DNA of 52,472 nucleotides from Desulfobotulus alkaliphilus (GTDB lineage: Bacteria; Desulfobacterota; Desulfobacteria; Desulfobacterales; ASO4-4). Positions 24,122 through 32,567 of this stretch are shown here, in pieces. The notes below the pieces were generated by a model that was not told the origin of the DNA, did no database searches, and was given only the letters and a program-made list of their open reading frames with translations. A program made the translations under genes and the position numbers. Position 1 is the stretch's first letter. Every line of letters begins with the position of its first letter. The stretch covers positions 7,856 through 60,327 of the forward strand of contig NZ_VLLC01000022.1 in assembly GCF_007830435.1 (NCBI RefSeq). Direction: 5' to 3'.

Positions 24122-24796
24122 TTATCCTTTCGAATCATCGAGGATGATCACGTCAGCATTTTTTTTCAACTCCAGAATCCATTGATCCCACAAATACTGA
24201 TTTTTCATTTTTTCAGCCTGTCTTTTCAACTCCAGAGGGTTTATTTCCGGTATACCGTCGGCAATATTGTCCGTCAGGATGTATTTTTTTAATCCCTCTT
24301 TGGTCTTACCTGTAAGGAGCAGATACTTGATGGTATCCGGCAGAAACAGAAAGGGGGTTTCTGTAAGCACTTCAAATGGCTCTTCCGCACTTTTGATAAG
24401 GACTGTCTTTTGGGCATACAGGCTGAATTTTTCCATTATTTCGTCGGAAACTTTAACGGACGCAAATTCATCCATCTTTTTTTCCATCATAAGCTGGATG
24501 AGATTGCTTTCAAAAAATGTTTTTATTTTTTCAGAAAACTCTGTGTTCTGGTGCAGTCTTTCCTTCATGGCTTTCTGAATGATAAGTTCTTTTTCAATAA
24601 AATGGGTAAGAAATTCAAGGTCTGTCTGGTAGTAGGGCTTTTTTCTTAACTCCCTTTCATAGGCCTCAAAGGAAATGGCTTTTTCATTGATGATGATATA
24701 AGGATTGGCTTTTTCTGCTGTATCGTAAAAAAGATAGTATGCACATACAGCGGAAAAAACAATAATGATGAGATGGATGTAAATCAGATGTCGCAT
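24122..24796 (-). CDS. Membrane-anchored SurA-N/parvulin-like protein without PPIase domain
   Basis: 224-aa protein with a single N-terminal membrane segment (IYIHLIIIVFSAVCAYYLF) and a periplasmic helical part. The sequence IIINEKAISFEAYERELRKK followed by ELIIQKAMKERL resembles the N-terminal chaperone region of SurA/PrsA-like proteins, but no PPIase core is visible. A folding or quality-control role in the periplasm is an inference. It heads a minus-strand trio and is 3 bp from the HAMP-like gene. All three encode envelope proteins of unclear purpose and probably function together. Confidence 0.62.
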   Translation of the reverse strand: MRHLIYIHLIIIVFSAVCAYYLFYDTAEKANPYIIINEKAISFEAYERELRKKPYYQTDLEFLTHFIEKELIIQKAMKERLHQNTEFSEKIKTFFESNLIQLMMEKKMDEFASVKVSDEIMEKFSLYAQKTVLIKSAEEPFEVLTETPFLFLPDTIKYLLLTGKTKEGLKKYILTDNIADGIPEINPLELKRQAEKMKNQYLWDQWILELKKNADVIILDDSKG

Positions 24797-24912
24797 GTGT
24801 TTTCCCCAGATTCGATTCAGGAAGATCCGGTGGCCTCTGATGCTGGAGGACAGTATATCCGCAGGGGATAAAAAACATTCTGTCTTCCGGATGGCAGTGA
24901 ATATGCACTTTG

Positions 24913-24933
24913 TTTAATGTTTAATGTTTAATG
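24913..24933. repeat. Three tandem TTTAATG heptamers
   Basis: Perfect 7-bp direct repeats at 24913, 24920 and 24927, in the divergent gap between the minus-strand trio and the U32 gene (24797-25028). They could be a repeated protein-binding site or simple-sequence noise. The rest of the gap shows nothing I recognise. Confidence 0.45.
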
Positions 24934-25028
24934 CTTATCATTTCCATGATTATAGCGGAGAAGGTAAATATATACAAATGAAAAGAGACAGAACAGATAC
25001 CCTGTTTGTCATTTGAAGGATGCAGGCC

Positions 25029-27011
25029 ATGACCCGTGAAGCAACCCCTGACCTACCCATGATTCTTTCCCCTGCCGGGGATCGAGACAGTTTCCTTGCC
25101 GCCATTGCAGCAGAGGCGGATGCCATTTACTGTGGCCTCAAGGCTTTTTCCGCACGCATGGAAGCGGATAATTTTTCCATTACTGAACTTGCAGCCCTCA
25201 CATCCCTTGCCCATGACCGCAATATTCGGGTTTACGTGGCCCTTAATAATGAAATCAAGCCCGATGAGATGGAAAAGGCGTTTCACCTTGTGGAGCGTCT
25301 TGCAAGGGATGTGCTGCCCGATGCCCTGATTGTTCAGGATCCGGCCTTTGTTTCTCTGGCCCGGCAGGTGGATTATGCAGGAGAGCTGCACCTTTCCACC
25401 CTTGCCAACCTAAGTTTCCCCGAAGGCCTTGCTGTGGCCGGAAAACTCGGTTTTTCAAGGGTTGTGATGCCCAGAGAGCTGGACGTGGATGCCCTGCGCC
25501 TCATGGCAGCGGCCTGCCCTGAAGGTATGAATCTGGAGGCCTTTGTCCATGGAGCCCTTTGTTATGCCGTGTCCGGCCGCTGTTACTGGAGCAGTTATCT
25601 CGGCGGAAAATCCGGCTTAAGGGGGCGCTGTGTTCAGCCCTGCCGCCGTCTTTACAGAAAGAAAAAGGGAGCAGCAGAGGCGGGCCGCTATTTTTCCATG
25701 CAGGATCTGAGTCTGGATGTGCTCACCAAGGTGCTGGGGGTTATTCCAGAGGTGGGATGCTGGAAAATTGAAGGCAGGAAAAAAGGCCCCCATTATGTGC
25801 ATTACACCACCACGGCTTACCGTATGCTGAGGGATGAGCGGGATATTCTCGGCAGAAAAAAAGATGCGCTGGCCCTTCTGGACATGGCGCTGGGGAGGCC
25901 CTCCATGCATTATCGTTTTTTACCCCACAGGCCATGGCACCCTGTATCTTCCGAGGGCGAAACCGGCTCCGGGTTTTTGCTGGGGCGGGTGAAGGGCGGC
26001 GCAAAGGAGCTGTTCATTGTTCCGAGAATTCCCCTTCTGGCGGGGGATTTAATCCGTATCGGTTATGAGGGGGAGGGCGGGCATCTTCTGGTTCGGGTCC
26101 GGCGCAGTATCCCCAAGGGAGGGAAATTCCATCTGAAGGCCGATCGTGGAAAGCGGCCCGGTGCAGGAGCCGCAGCATTTCTTGTGGACAGAAGGGAGCC
26201 GGAGCTGATGGCCCAGATCCAAGGGCTTGCGCAGGAGCTTGAAACCATGGAGACGCCGGAGCCCAGGCCCGGTACCCGCCAGTTGGTCCTGCCCCGCCCC
26301 TTTAAAAAAAGTGGTGCCCCAAGGGATATGTTCTTAGGGAGAAAATCCGGAAGTGCCGGAGGCCGTGGGCAGGAAACGGCCCTGTGGGTGGATCCGGAAA
26401 GACCGGCTAAGGTGGCGCCGGGTGCTGTGGCCCATATCTGGTGGTGGCTTGACCCTGTGATCTGGCCCGAAAGTTCTGAAAACTGGAAAAAAGCCATTGA
26501 GGGACTGCTGCGCAGGGGGGCGCGTCGTTTTGTTCTGAATGCCCCATGGCAGATGGGATTTTTTGATAAAAAAGAAGGGCTTGAACTCTGGGCCGGACCC
26601 TTTTGCAATGTGGCGAATCCTCTGGCGGTGGGGGTGATGGGTGATCTTGGTTTTTCGGGTGTTTTTGCCAGCCCCGAATTGAGCGGAGAAGATTTTCTGG
26701 CCTTTGCCGCAGGGAGCCCCTTGCCTGTGGGGGCGGTATTATCCGGATGCTGGCCCCTTGCCATTTCAAGGGTTGGTGTGCTGGAACCCGGAGAAGGCAT
26801 GATCAGTCCCATGGATGAAAAACTATGGGGCCGGAAATATGGAGAAAATCAATGGCTTTTTCCGGACTGGCAGTATGATATCCGTGAGAAAAGGGCAGAG
26901 CTGGAAAGGGCAGGATACAGATATTTTGTGCATATGGAAGAAATTCTTCCAAAGGGGATGGAGCTTCGAAGGCGGCCCGGTCTGTGGAACTGGAATCTTC
27001 GGCTGCTGTAG
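25029..27011 (+). CDS. U32-family peptidase-like protein (RlhA/UbiU-V superfamily)
   Basis: 660-aa protein. The N-terminal half is a U32 domain: LSPAGDRDSFLAAI, AIYCGLKAFSAR, then FVHGALCYAVSGRC, then GLRGRCVQPCRR. The four conserved cysteines near residues 177, 184, 200 and 204 are those that bind a [4Fe-4S] cluster in characterised members. Family members with a long C-terminal extension, as here, include the 23S rRNA hydroxylation factor RlhA; others act in ubiquinone hydroxylation, so the label 'peptidase' is historical. Exact substrate is unknown. The start at ATG 25029 has AAGGA eight bases upstream; ATG 25020 is inside that site. Confidence 0.82.
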   Translation: MTREATPDLPMILSPAGDRDSFLAAIAAEADAIYCGLKAFSARMEADNFSITELAALTSLAHDRNIRVYVALNNEIKPDEMEKAFHLVERLARDVLPDALIVQDPAFVSLARQVDYAGELHLSTLANLSFPEGLAVAGKLGFSRVVMPRELDVDALRLMAAACPEGMNLEAFVHGALCYAVSGRCYWSSYLGGKSGLRGRCVQPCRRLYRKKKGAAEAGRYFSMQDLSLDVLTKVLGVIPEVGCWKIEGRKKGPHYVHYTTTAYRMLRDERDILGRKKDALALLDMALGRPSMHYRFLPHRPWHPVSSEGETGSGFLLGRVKGGAKELFIVPRIPLLAGDLIRIGYEGEGGHLLVRVRRSIPKGGKFHLKADRGKRPGAGAAAFLVDRREPELMAQIQGLAQELETMETPEPRPGTRQLVLPRPFKKSGAPRDMFLGRKSGSAGGRGQETALWVDPERPAKVAPGAVAHIWWWLDPVIWPESSENWKKAIEGLLRRGARRFVLNAPWQMGFFDKKEGLELWAGPFCNVANPLAVGVMGDLGFSGVFASPELSGEDFLAFAAGSPLPVGAVLSGCWPLAISRVGVLEPGEGMISPMDEKLWGRKYGENQWLFPDWQYDIREKRAELERAGYRYFVHMEEILPKGMELRRRPGLWNWNLRLL

Positions 27012-27149
27012 GCCAGTTTCTGCAATGCAGGCACCCTTTGTCCCGGAAGCAGCTTTAAAAACGGGTACCCGATAAAAGAATTCAGCTTCTGGGTGAGCCG
27101 GCCGATATAAGGAAAACATGGGACCATGGATTCCCGAAAGGAGGCGGCC

Positions 27150-28106
27150 ATGCATATCGTATCCACATCCCTTCAGATGGCGGGTATTTCCCGTCAGGAA
27201 GTACAGACACAACGCACCATGCGCATGGTGGTACAGGCACCCGCAGAGGAGGAAAGCCCTGCCCGAGGCGGTTTCAGGGGAGGGGGGCTCTTTTTTAAGT
27301 CTTCCGCAGTTCCTGAAGCGGGCTTGAAGCATCTGGATCTGGATATGAGCAAACGTCTGGTGCAGATGATTCTGAACGCCCTTACCGGGAAAAAAACGGA
27401 GATTCCCTTTTTCAGGCCGGAGCCGGTGGCTGAATTTCCCCGAGATGTCCTTTCCGGCGGTCCGGGTGCTGCCTTCCATATAGAAGAAACCGTTTATACG
27501 CGCATGGAACAGGAAAGTATTTTTATGGCCGAAGGTGAGGTCATGACCGCCGACGGTCGAACGATACGTTTTTCCGTGATGCAGATGCAGTCCCGGAAGG
27601 AAGAGAGCTTTGTGTCAAGGGAGGTTAATTTTGTGGATCCTCTGGTGATTTCCCTGAACGGGCCTGTCACCATGGGAGATGCCAGATTTACCTTTGATCT
27701 GACCGGAGACGGGAAGGAAGAATCCCTTGCCATGCCTTCAAAGGGTGCAGGTTTTCTTTTTCTGGATAAAAATGGCAATGGCCGGGTTGATGACGGCAGT
27801 GAGCTTTTTGGTACCAGCTCCGGTGACGGTTTTGCAGACCTTGCCGCATATGACAGCGATGGCAACGGCTGGATAGATTCCGGAGATCCTGTTTTTTCAA
27901 AGCTGCGTATCTGGCATCCGGAAGATGGAACCAATGGCAGGGGAAAATCTCTGAGTGATATGGGAATCGGCGCCATCGGACTTTTCCGTGTGGCAACCCC
28001 CATGGATGTGGGGGGAGAAAAGGGGGGGCGCATCCAGAGTTCCGGTATTGTCCTTACGGAAGCTGGCCGGGCCGGGACTGTACATCATCTGGATCTGAAG
28101 GTTTAA
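27150..28106 (+). CDS. EF-hand-like calcium-binding protein, conserved hypothetical
   Basis: 318-aa protein without a signal peptide. The C-terminal half contains two calcium-loop-like repeats, LDKNGNGRVDDGSELFG near residue 205 and YDSDGNGWIDSGDPVFSKL near 234, preceded by FDLTGDGKEE. This arrangement is common in large repeat exoproteins and in stand-alone hypothetical proteins of proteobacteria. The N-terminal half is polar with no clear domain. Start ATG 27150 has AAGGAGG five bases upstream; ATG 27126 overlaps that site and is rejected. It converges on the unknown gene at 28150. Confidence 0.7.
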   Translation: MHIVSTSLQMAGISRQEVQTQRTMRMVVQAPAEEESPARGGFRGGGLFFKSSAVPEAGLKHLDLDMSKRLVQMILNALTGKKTEIPFFRPEPVAEFPRDVLSGGPGAAFHIEETVYTRMEQESIFMAEGEVMTADGRTIRFSVMQMQSRKEESFVSREVNFVDPLVISLNGPVTMGDARFTFDLTGDGKEESLAMPSKGAGFLFLDKNGNGRVDDGSELFGTSSGDGFADLAAYDSDGNGWIDSGDPVFSKLRIWHPEDGTNGRGKSLSDMGIGAIGLFRVATPMDVGGEKGGRIQSSGIVLTEAGRAGTVHHLDLKV

Positions 28107-28149
28107 GCCGAATGCCAACCGTATGGGATATATTTTCACGTCACCGGGG

Positions 28150-28812
28150 TCAGGTATGTCCGTTGTCGTGCCTGAATGTGAATTCAGGGTGCTGCTTCCG
28201 GGCCTGCAGGACAAGGGCCTGCAGGGGGTCGGCGCTCTGACGCAGGCTGTTGTAGTCCCGGCTGATGAGGGAGAGGGAACGTTCTTCTCCAGCGTCAAAA
28301 AAAGCACTGAACTGCTGTCTGGCTTCCGGTTTTCCTGTCTGTCCGAGAGAGTTCAGGCCCTGATGCATACCAAGGGAGGCAAAGGCCTCTTTGAAACCCT
28401 TGTCTTCCTGAAGTCCCTTTTCAAGTTCCCATGACCCTTTTACTCCTGAGTTTACACGGATGTCGCCCTTGGCAGTAAGGCGGACGAGTATTTCTGCGTC
28501 TTCAGGAATGCCTGCGTTCTGACGGGCCTGGGCAATCTGATGATGAACGGTTTCTTCTATGGCTTTTCGGCTGTTTTCCATGATTTCTTTGGTGATTTTA
28601 CCCCGGATGGGCAGGCCAAGGCTTTCCCTCAGCTTTGCCGCTTCGACCTCAGGGGACAGGCTTACCCGATCCATGCGCCTGTTGTCTGTGTCTGTGGATT
28701 CCTTTGCCTTGCCTGAAGCTGTTGCCTGTGCAAGGCCCTGAATCCGCCGGTCCTCACTGCGTTCCTTCGGTGGGTGTTCAATTTTTTGATAGGCCTGAAT
28801 TCCTGAGATCAT
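28150..28812 (-). CDS. Conserved hypothetical protein, charged and helical
   Basis: 220-aa soluble protein rich in charged residues. A short MDRVSLSPEVEAAKL stretch resembles the region seen in flagellar-associated regulators such as FlgM, but the match is too short to assign function. The centre (AEILVRLTAKGDIRVNSG) looks like a short beta segment. Start ATG 28812 is preceded by AGGGGA eight bases upstream. It is convergent with the EF-hand-like gene. I do not recognise the family. Confidence 0.6.
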   Translation of the reverse strand: MISGIQAYQKIEHPPKERSEDRRIQGLAQATASGKAKESTDTDNRRMDRVSLSPEVEAAKLRESLGLPIRGKITKEIMENSRKAIEETVHHQIAQARQNAGIPEDAEILVRLTAKGDIRVNSGVKGSWELEKGLQEDKGFKEAFASLGMHQGLNSLGQTGKPEARQQFSAFFDAGEERSLSLISRDYNSLRQSADPLQALVLQARKQHPEFTFRHDNGHT

Positions 28813-29342
28813 GGCAGCGTCCCCTTATTTTGTATCCTTCAGAGTCCTTTGGGCTCTTTTTTAATATTATCTGTGTTTTTGTTTAAGCAAGTATGGTGCC
28901 AATTGCCCTTGTACGGTGAGGGTCTTGTTTCTGTTCAGGATTTTTCCTTGAATAATGATAAAATGTCTGAGAATTTCAGGTGGCACACTTTGGCAATGGG
29001 AAAAAAATGCCGGCATGGTCTTTATTTTTCCTGAGCATCAGGCCATGATTGGCTTTCGGCTCCGGGGGGAAGGTGCAAGGCCGGTTCTTACTGGAAGTTT
29101 TTTTATGCCTCTCTTATGCAGGGGTACCCTTTACGGAGACCCGCAGGCAAGGGCAGCATCAGGTCATGCCGTTTTTCTGACTTAAGGTCCGGGTAGCCCA
29201 AAGATTATGGTCATCGTATAATAAGCTAAGCATTCGGATAATAAACAGAAGGTCCGGCAGCATCTGCCGGGCAGAAAAAAGGCTGGCAGGGCCTGTGGGT
29301 TCTGTCTGCTTTTCATAGGGATTGAAGAAAGGAATTGCTGAC
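28813..29342. other. 530-bp intergenic region with a degenerate dispersed repeat
   Basis: No convincing gene. It contains the promoter side of the minus-strand gene at 28812 (AT-rich near 28860) and a degraded hairpin repeat at 29122-29142 (GGGTACCC-tttac-GGAGACCC). The repeat's right flank CCCGCAGGCAA...CTTAAGGTCC also follows the copy at 151-171, so the repeat unit is at least ~75 bp there. Nothing else was recognised. Confidence 0.6.
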
Positions 29343-31049
29343 ATGGGAAAAAAAGTGCTGGTTGTTGGTGCCGTGGCTTTGGGATCCAAGGCGGCATGTC
29401 GTTTAAAGCGGCTGGAACCCGATGCCGAGGTATTGCTCATTGACCAGGATGAGCACATTTCTTACGGTGGCTGCGGTATCCCCTATTATGTATCCGGAGA
29501 TGTGGCGGATGCATCTGAGCTGCAGAGTACAAGTTTTCATATGTTGCGGGATGAGCGTTTTTTCAAAGACTGTAAAGACATTGATGTCATGACCCGGACC
29601 CGTGTGACAGCCATTCTTCGGAATGAGAAACAGATAAAGATAGAAAAAGCGGACGGAACCACCTCCCTTCTGCCCTATGATCAGCTGGTCATAGGCACCG
29701 GTTCAAGGGTAAGAAATCTGAATATTGAAGGTCAGGAGCTTGGTGGCATTTACAGCGTAGGCTCCCTGAGGGATGCCATTGCCATCAAGTCTGCCATTGC
29801 TTCGGGGCAGGCAGGAACGGCTGTTGTGGTGGGTGCCGGTTTTATCGGGCTTGAAATGGCCGAGGCCCTTGGAGACATGTGGGGTATCGAAACTACGGTG
29901 GTGGAAATTTCCGATCAGATCATGCCCGGTTTTGTGGGACCGGAACTGGCGAAAATGGCCCAGTCCCACATGGAGGAACAGGGGGTTGCTTTCCGGCTTG
30001 GGGAGAGTGTTGTCCGTTTTGAAGGCGAGGATGGCCGGGTTGCCCGTGTGGTGACGGATCAGGAAACCCTGGAGGCAGATCTTGTGATCATTGCGGCGGG
30101 TATTCAGCCCAATGGAGAGCTGGCTGCTGCGGCAGGACTGGAAGTGGGCTTTAATGGCGGGATTCTGGTGGATGAGCGTATGCGTACCACGGATCCGGAC
30201 ATCTATGCGGGTGGAGACTGCGTGCTGGTGCCCAATGCCATTACGGGCAAGCCGGGATATTATCCTCTGGGCTCCCTTTCCAACCGTCAGGGCAGGGTGA
30301 TCGGGGACAATCTTGCAGGAAAGGAATCCGTTTCCCCTCCTGTGGTGGGCAGTTTTGTGGTCAAGCTCTTTGAGACCTGCCTCTGTGGTGCCGGCCTTAC
30401 CCTGAAAAAGGCTCTGGAAGAAGGTTTCGATGCCATCAGTGTCCGGATGTGCCAGTTGGACAGGGCCCATTTTTATCCCACAAAGGAGCTGATGTATCTG
30501 GAGCTGGTGGTGGATCGCAGCACCCGTCAGGTTCTGGGCATTCAGGGCTCCGGCAGCAAGGGGGACGCAACGGTGGGTCGTATCAATGCGGTGGCGGCAT
30601 TGCTTGGAAGGAAGCCGAAGGTGGAGGAGATCTCCAACCTTGAATTTGCCTACTCCCCCCCCTTCTCCTCTGCCATGGACATCGTGAATGCCCTGGGGAA
30701 TGTGGCGGACAATCTTCTGGATGGTCGTATGCATCCCATTGGTTGTGAAGAATTTGCAGAAAAGTGGGAAGAAATAAAAAGGGGGGATGTCTGCCTCATT
30801 GACTGCCGGGCAAAGGCCGACGCAAAGGTCTACGAGGAAAAGTATCCCGGTATCTGGAAGGGGATTCCCCAGGACGAGCTTCTGGGCCGGCTGGATGAAC
30901 TTCCCGAAGGCAAGCCCCTTGTGCTGATCTGCAACACGGGGGTGAGATCCTATGAAGCCCAGCTGAATCTTCGGGCCAAGGGGCATAGGGATAATGTGAC
31001 GGTCTTTGGCGGGGTTGCCATGCTGAAAAACTGGGGGATGGATATCTGA
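29343..31049 (+). CDS. CoA-disulfide/persulfide reductase fused to rhodanese
   Basis: 568-aa flavoprotein disulfide reductase. It has an N-terminal FAD motif (VGAVALGSKAA, with Ala replacing the usual second Gly), redox cysteine C44 in SYGGCGIPYY, a central NAD motif VVVGAGFIGLEMAEALG and FAD motif YAGGDC. A C-terminal rhodanese domain carries catalytic cysteine near 529 in CNTGVRS. The architecture matches CoA-disulfide reductases/NADH-dependent persulfide reductases (Npsr-like) that act on CoA persulfides or polysulfide, fitting a sulfur-metabolising anaerobe. Start ATG 29343 with AAAGGA upstream is preferred over TTG 29322. A GC hairpin follows the stop. Confidence 0.87.
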   Translation: MGKKVLVVGAVALGSKAACRLKRLEPDAEVLLIDQDEHISYGGCGIPYYVSGDVADASELQSTSFHMLRDERFFKDCKDIDVMTRTRVTAILRNEKQIKIEKADGTTSLLPYDQLVIGTGSRVRNLNIEGQELGGIYSVGSLRDAIAIKSAIASGQAGTAVVVGAGFIGLEMAEALGDMWGIETTVVEISDQIMPGFVGPELAKMAQSHMEEQGVAFRLGESVVRFEGEDGRVARVVTDQETLEADLVIIAAGIQPNGELAAAAGLEVGFNGGILVDERMRTTDPDIYAGGDCVLVPNAITGKPGYYPLGSLSNRQGRVIGDNLAGKESVSPPVVGSFVVKLFETCLCGAGLTLKKALEEGFDAISVRMCQLDRAHFYPTKELMYLELVVDRSTRQVLGIQGSGSKGDATVGRINAVAALLGRKPKVEEISNLEFAYSPPFSSAMDIVNALGNVADNLLDGRMHPIGCEEFAEKWEEIKRGDVCLIDCRAKADAKVYEEKYPGIWKGIPQDELLGRLDELPEGKPLVLICNTGVRSYEAQLNLRAKGHRDNVTVFGGVAMLKNWGMDI

Positions 31050-31055
31050 AAAAAC

Positions 31056-31090
31056 GGGGGCTGTGCAGGCGCATGGCCCCCCTGTCTTTT
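31056..31090. terminator. Hairpin between convergent genes
   Basis: GGGGGC (31056-31061) pairs with GCCCCC (31076-31081) around a 14-base loop; CTGTCTTTTAT follows. It lies between convergent stops at 31049 and 31089 and probably ends the reductase transcript. Confidence 0.45.
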
Positions 31091-31412
31091 ATCCCTCAAG
31101 GAGGCGGATACTTTCCACCATGGCCTGCAGGGAGTGTATCAGTTCCAGATCCTCATTGTGGAACTGAACCGCAATGCCCTTTTCTCCGGAACGGACAACG
31201 ACTCCGAGAAGGCTGATGTAGTTGCCACCGGGAAAGGGCAGGAAGAGATTCACTTCCGTGTCCGGGGGAAGAATGTTGCGGGTTTTGATAAAAACCCCAC
31301 CGCCACTGATGTCAAGAATGTATTCTCTGTATTCCTGATCCTGGGTTGTGTAGACAACAGGGCTGAAATAATTCTGACGTACATCTTTTCTTTTTTCTTT
31401 GAAGTCGTCCAT
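31089..31412 (-). CDS. PilZ-domain protein (putative cyclic-di-GMP receptor)
   Basis: 107-aa single-domain PilZ protein. The signature residues KRKDVR at 7-12 (RxxxR-like) and DISGGGVFI at 34-42 are present, followed by the usual strand pattern (VNLFLPFPGG, LLGVVVRSGEKGIAVQF). Start ATG 31412 has AAGGA eight bases upstream. The gene is monocistronic; its leader contains an intrinsic-terminator-like hairpin only about 30 bases before the start. It is unlike the PilZ protein at 2974 outside the motifs. The target process is unknown. Confidence 0.85.
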   Translation of the reverse strand: MDDFKEKRKDVRQNYFSPVVYTTQDQEYREYILDISGGGVFIKTRNILPPDTEVNLFLPFPGGNYISLLGVVVRSGEKGIAVQFHNEDLELIHSLQAMVESIRLLEG

Positions 31413-31435
31413 TTTTCAGTCCTTAGATAAAAGGG

Positions 31436-31474
31436 GGGAAAGAAAAAGGGGCGATCCGCTGATGAAATCGCCCC
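31436..31474 (-). terminator. Terminator-like hairpin in the leader of the PilZ gene
   Basis: Read on the minus strand: GGGGCGAT (31474-31467), an 11-base loop, ATCGCCCC (31455-31448), then TTTTTCTTT. The stem is a perfect 8 bp with a U-tract. It ends about 35 bases before the PilZ start with no space for a promoter between, so it may act as an attenuator. Confidence 0.55.
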
Positions 31475-31617
31475 GCACAACGGGAGGGAAGAAAGAAGAA
31501 GGGAAAGAATTTTCATTAACCATACAAAACCATGTTCTGACGTGCAATGGGTGATTTGATTCATTTGTCCGGGAAAAAATCCCGGGATCAGGGCAGCCCA
31601 GGAAAGGAAAGAGCAGA

Positions 31618-32376
31618 ATGGAGATCAAAACAGTTCTGATTACAGGGGCTTCATCGGGTTTTGGGGAAGCCTGTGCCCGCTGGTATGCAGCCAGGGGATT
31701 TTCCCTGATTCTGGCCGCACGCAGGCGGGAACGCCTTGAAAAACTGGCGGAAGAACTGGATGTACCCGTTTACATCATGCAACTGGATGTCCGGGACAGG
31801 GAGGCTGTGGAAAAGGCCCTTGACGGGATTCCAGCGGAGTTTGCCTGTGTGGATATCCTTGTGAACAATGCGGGGCTGGCTCTGGGGCTTGCACCGGCCC
31901 CTGAAGCGGACATGGATGACTGGGAAGTGATGGTGGATACCAATATTAAGGGTCTTTTATATATGACCCGGAAAATTCTGCCGGGGATGACTGCCCGCAG
32001 GCGGGGGCATATTGTCAATATGGGTTCCGTGGCAGGCAGCTGGCCCTATCCCGGAGGAAATGCCTACGGGGCCACCAAAGCCTTTGTGGAGCAGTTTTCA
32101 AGGAACCTGCGCTGTGATGTTCAGGGAACAGGTGTGCGGGTAACCAATATTGCGCCGGGGATGGCGGATACGGAGTTTTCCCTTGTGCGTTTCAAAGGGA
32201 AGGCGGAAAAGGCAGCAGCCACCTATGAAGGGGTGAAGGCCCTGTCGGCTGAAGATATCGCCGAGATTACAGGCTGGGTCACATTGCAGCCCGCCCATGT
32301 GAACATCAACCATCTGGAGGTCATGCCCACCCAGCAGGCCTGGTCTGCCTTTGCCGTGGCAAGGGAAGAATTGTGA
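31618..32376 (+). CDS. Short-chain dehydrogenase/reductase (YdfG-like)
   Basis: 252-aa classical SDR, NADP-preferring by its ARRRERLEKL segment. Motifs: TGASSGFG at 9-16, NNAGLALGL near 81-89, catalytic Ser in NMGSVAGSWPYPG and YGATK near 149-153. The end, EVMPTQQAWSAFAV, matches YdfG-type 3-hydroxy acid dehydrogenases acting on serine or malonic semialdehyde. Substrate here is inferred from that similarity. It is followed by an intrinsic terminator and a tRNA gene on the other strand. Confidence 0.86.
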   Translation: MEIKTVLITGASSGFGEACARWYAARGFSLILAARRRERLEKLAEELDVPVYIMQLDVRDREAVEKALDGIPAEFACVDILVNNAGLALGLAPAPEADMDDWEVMVDTNIKGLLYMTRKILPGMTARRRGHIVNMGSVAGSWPYPGGNAYGATKAFVEQFSRNLRCDVQGTGVRVTNIAPGMADTEFSLVRFKGKAEKAAATYEGVKALSAEDIAEITGWVTLQPAHVNINHLEVMPTQQAWSAFAVAREEL

Positions 32377-32380
32377 AAGC

Positions 32381-32420
32381 AAAAAAGCCAATCCTTAATA
32401 AGGACTGGCTTTTTATTTTT
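32381..32420. terminator. Bidirectional intrinsic terminator
   Basis: AAAAAGCCA-a-TCCTT, loop AAT, AAGGA-c-TGGCTTTTT, then ATTTTT. An A-tract on one side and a T-tract on the other suit termination of both the SDR mRNA (plus) and the tRNA-Pro transcript (minus). Confidence 0.85.
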
Positions 32421-32426
32421 AATTTG

Positions 32427-32505
<79 letters not shown>

Positions 32506-32567
32506 ACACAAAACGAGAGCATGTCTACCACTGGCCCCTGAGACTGTCAAGCAATAAGGAATAAAAA

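Noticed and set aside
29703-30986. 427-aa minus-strand ORF opposite the CoA-disulfide reductase
   Set aside because: Shadow ORF produced by codon bias in the real gene; no domain features.
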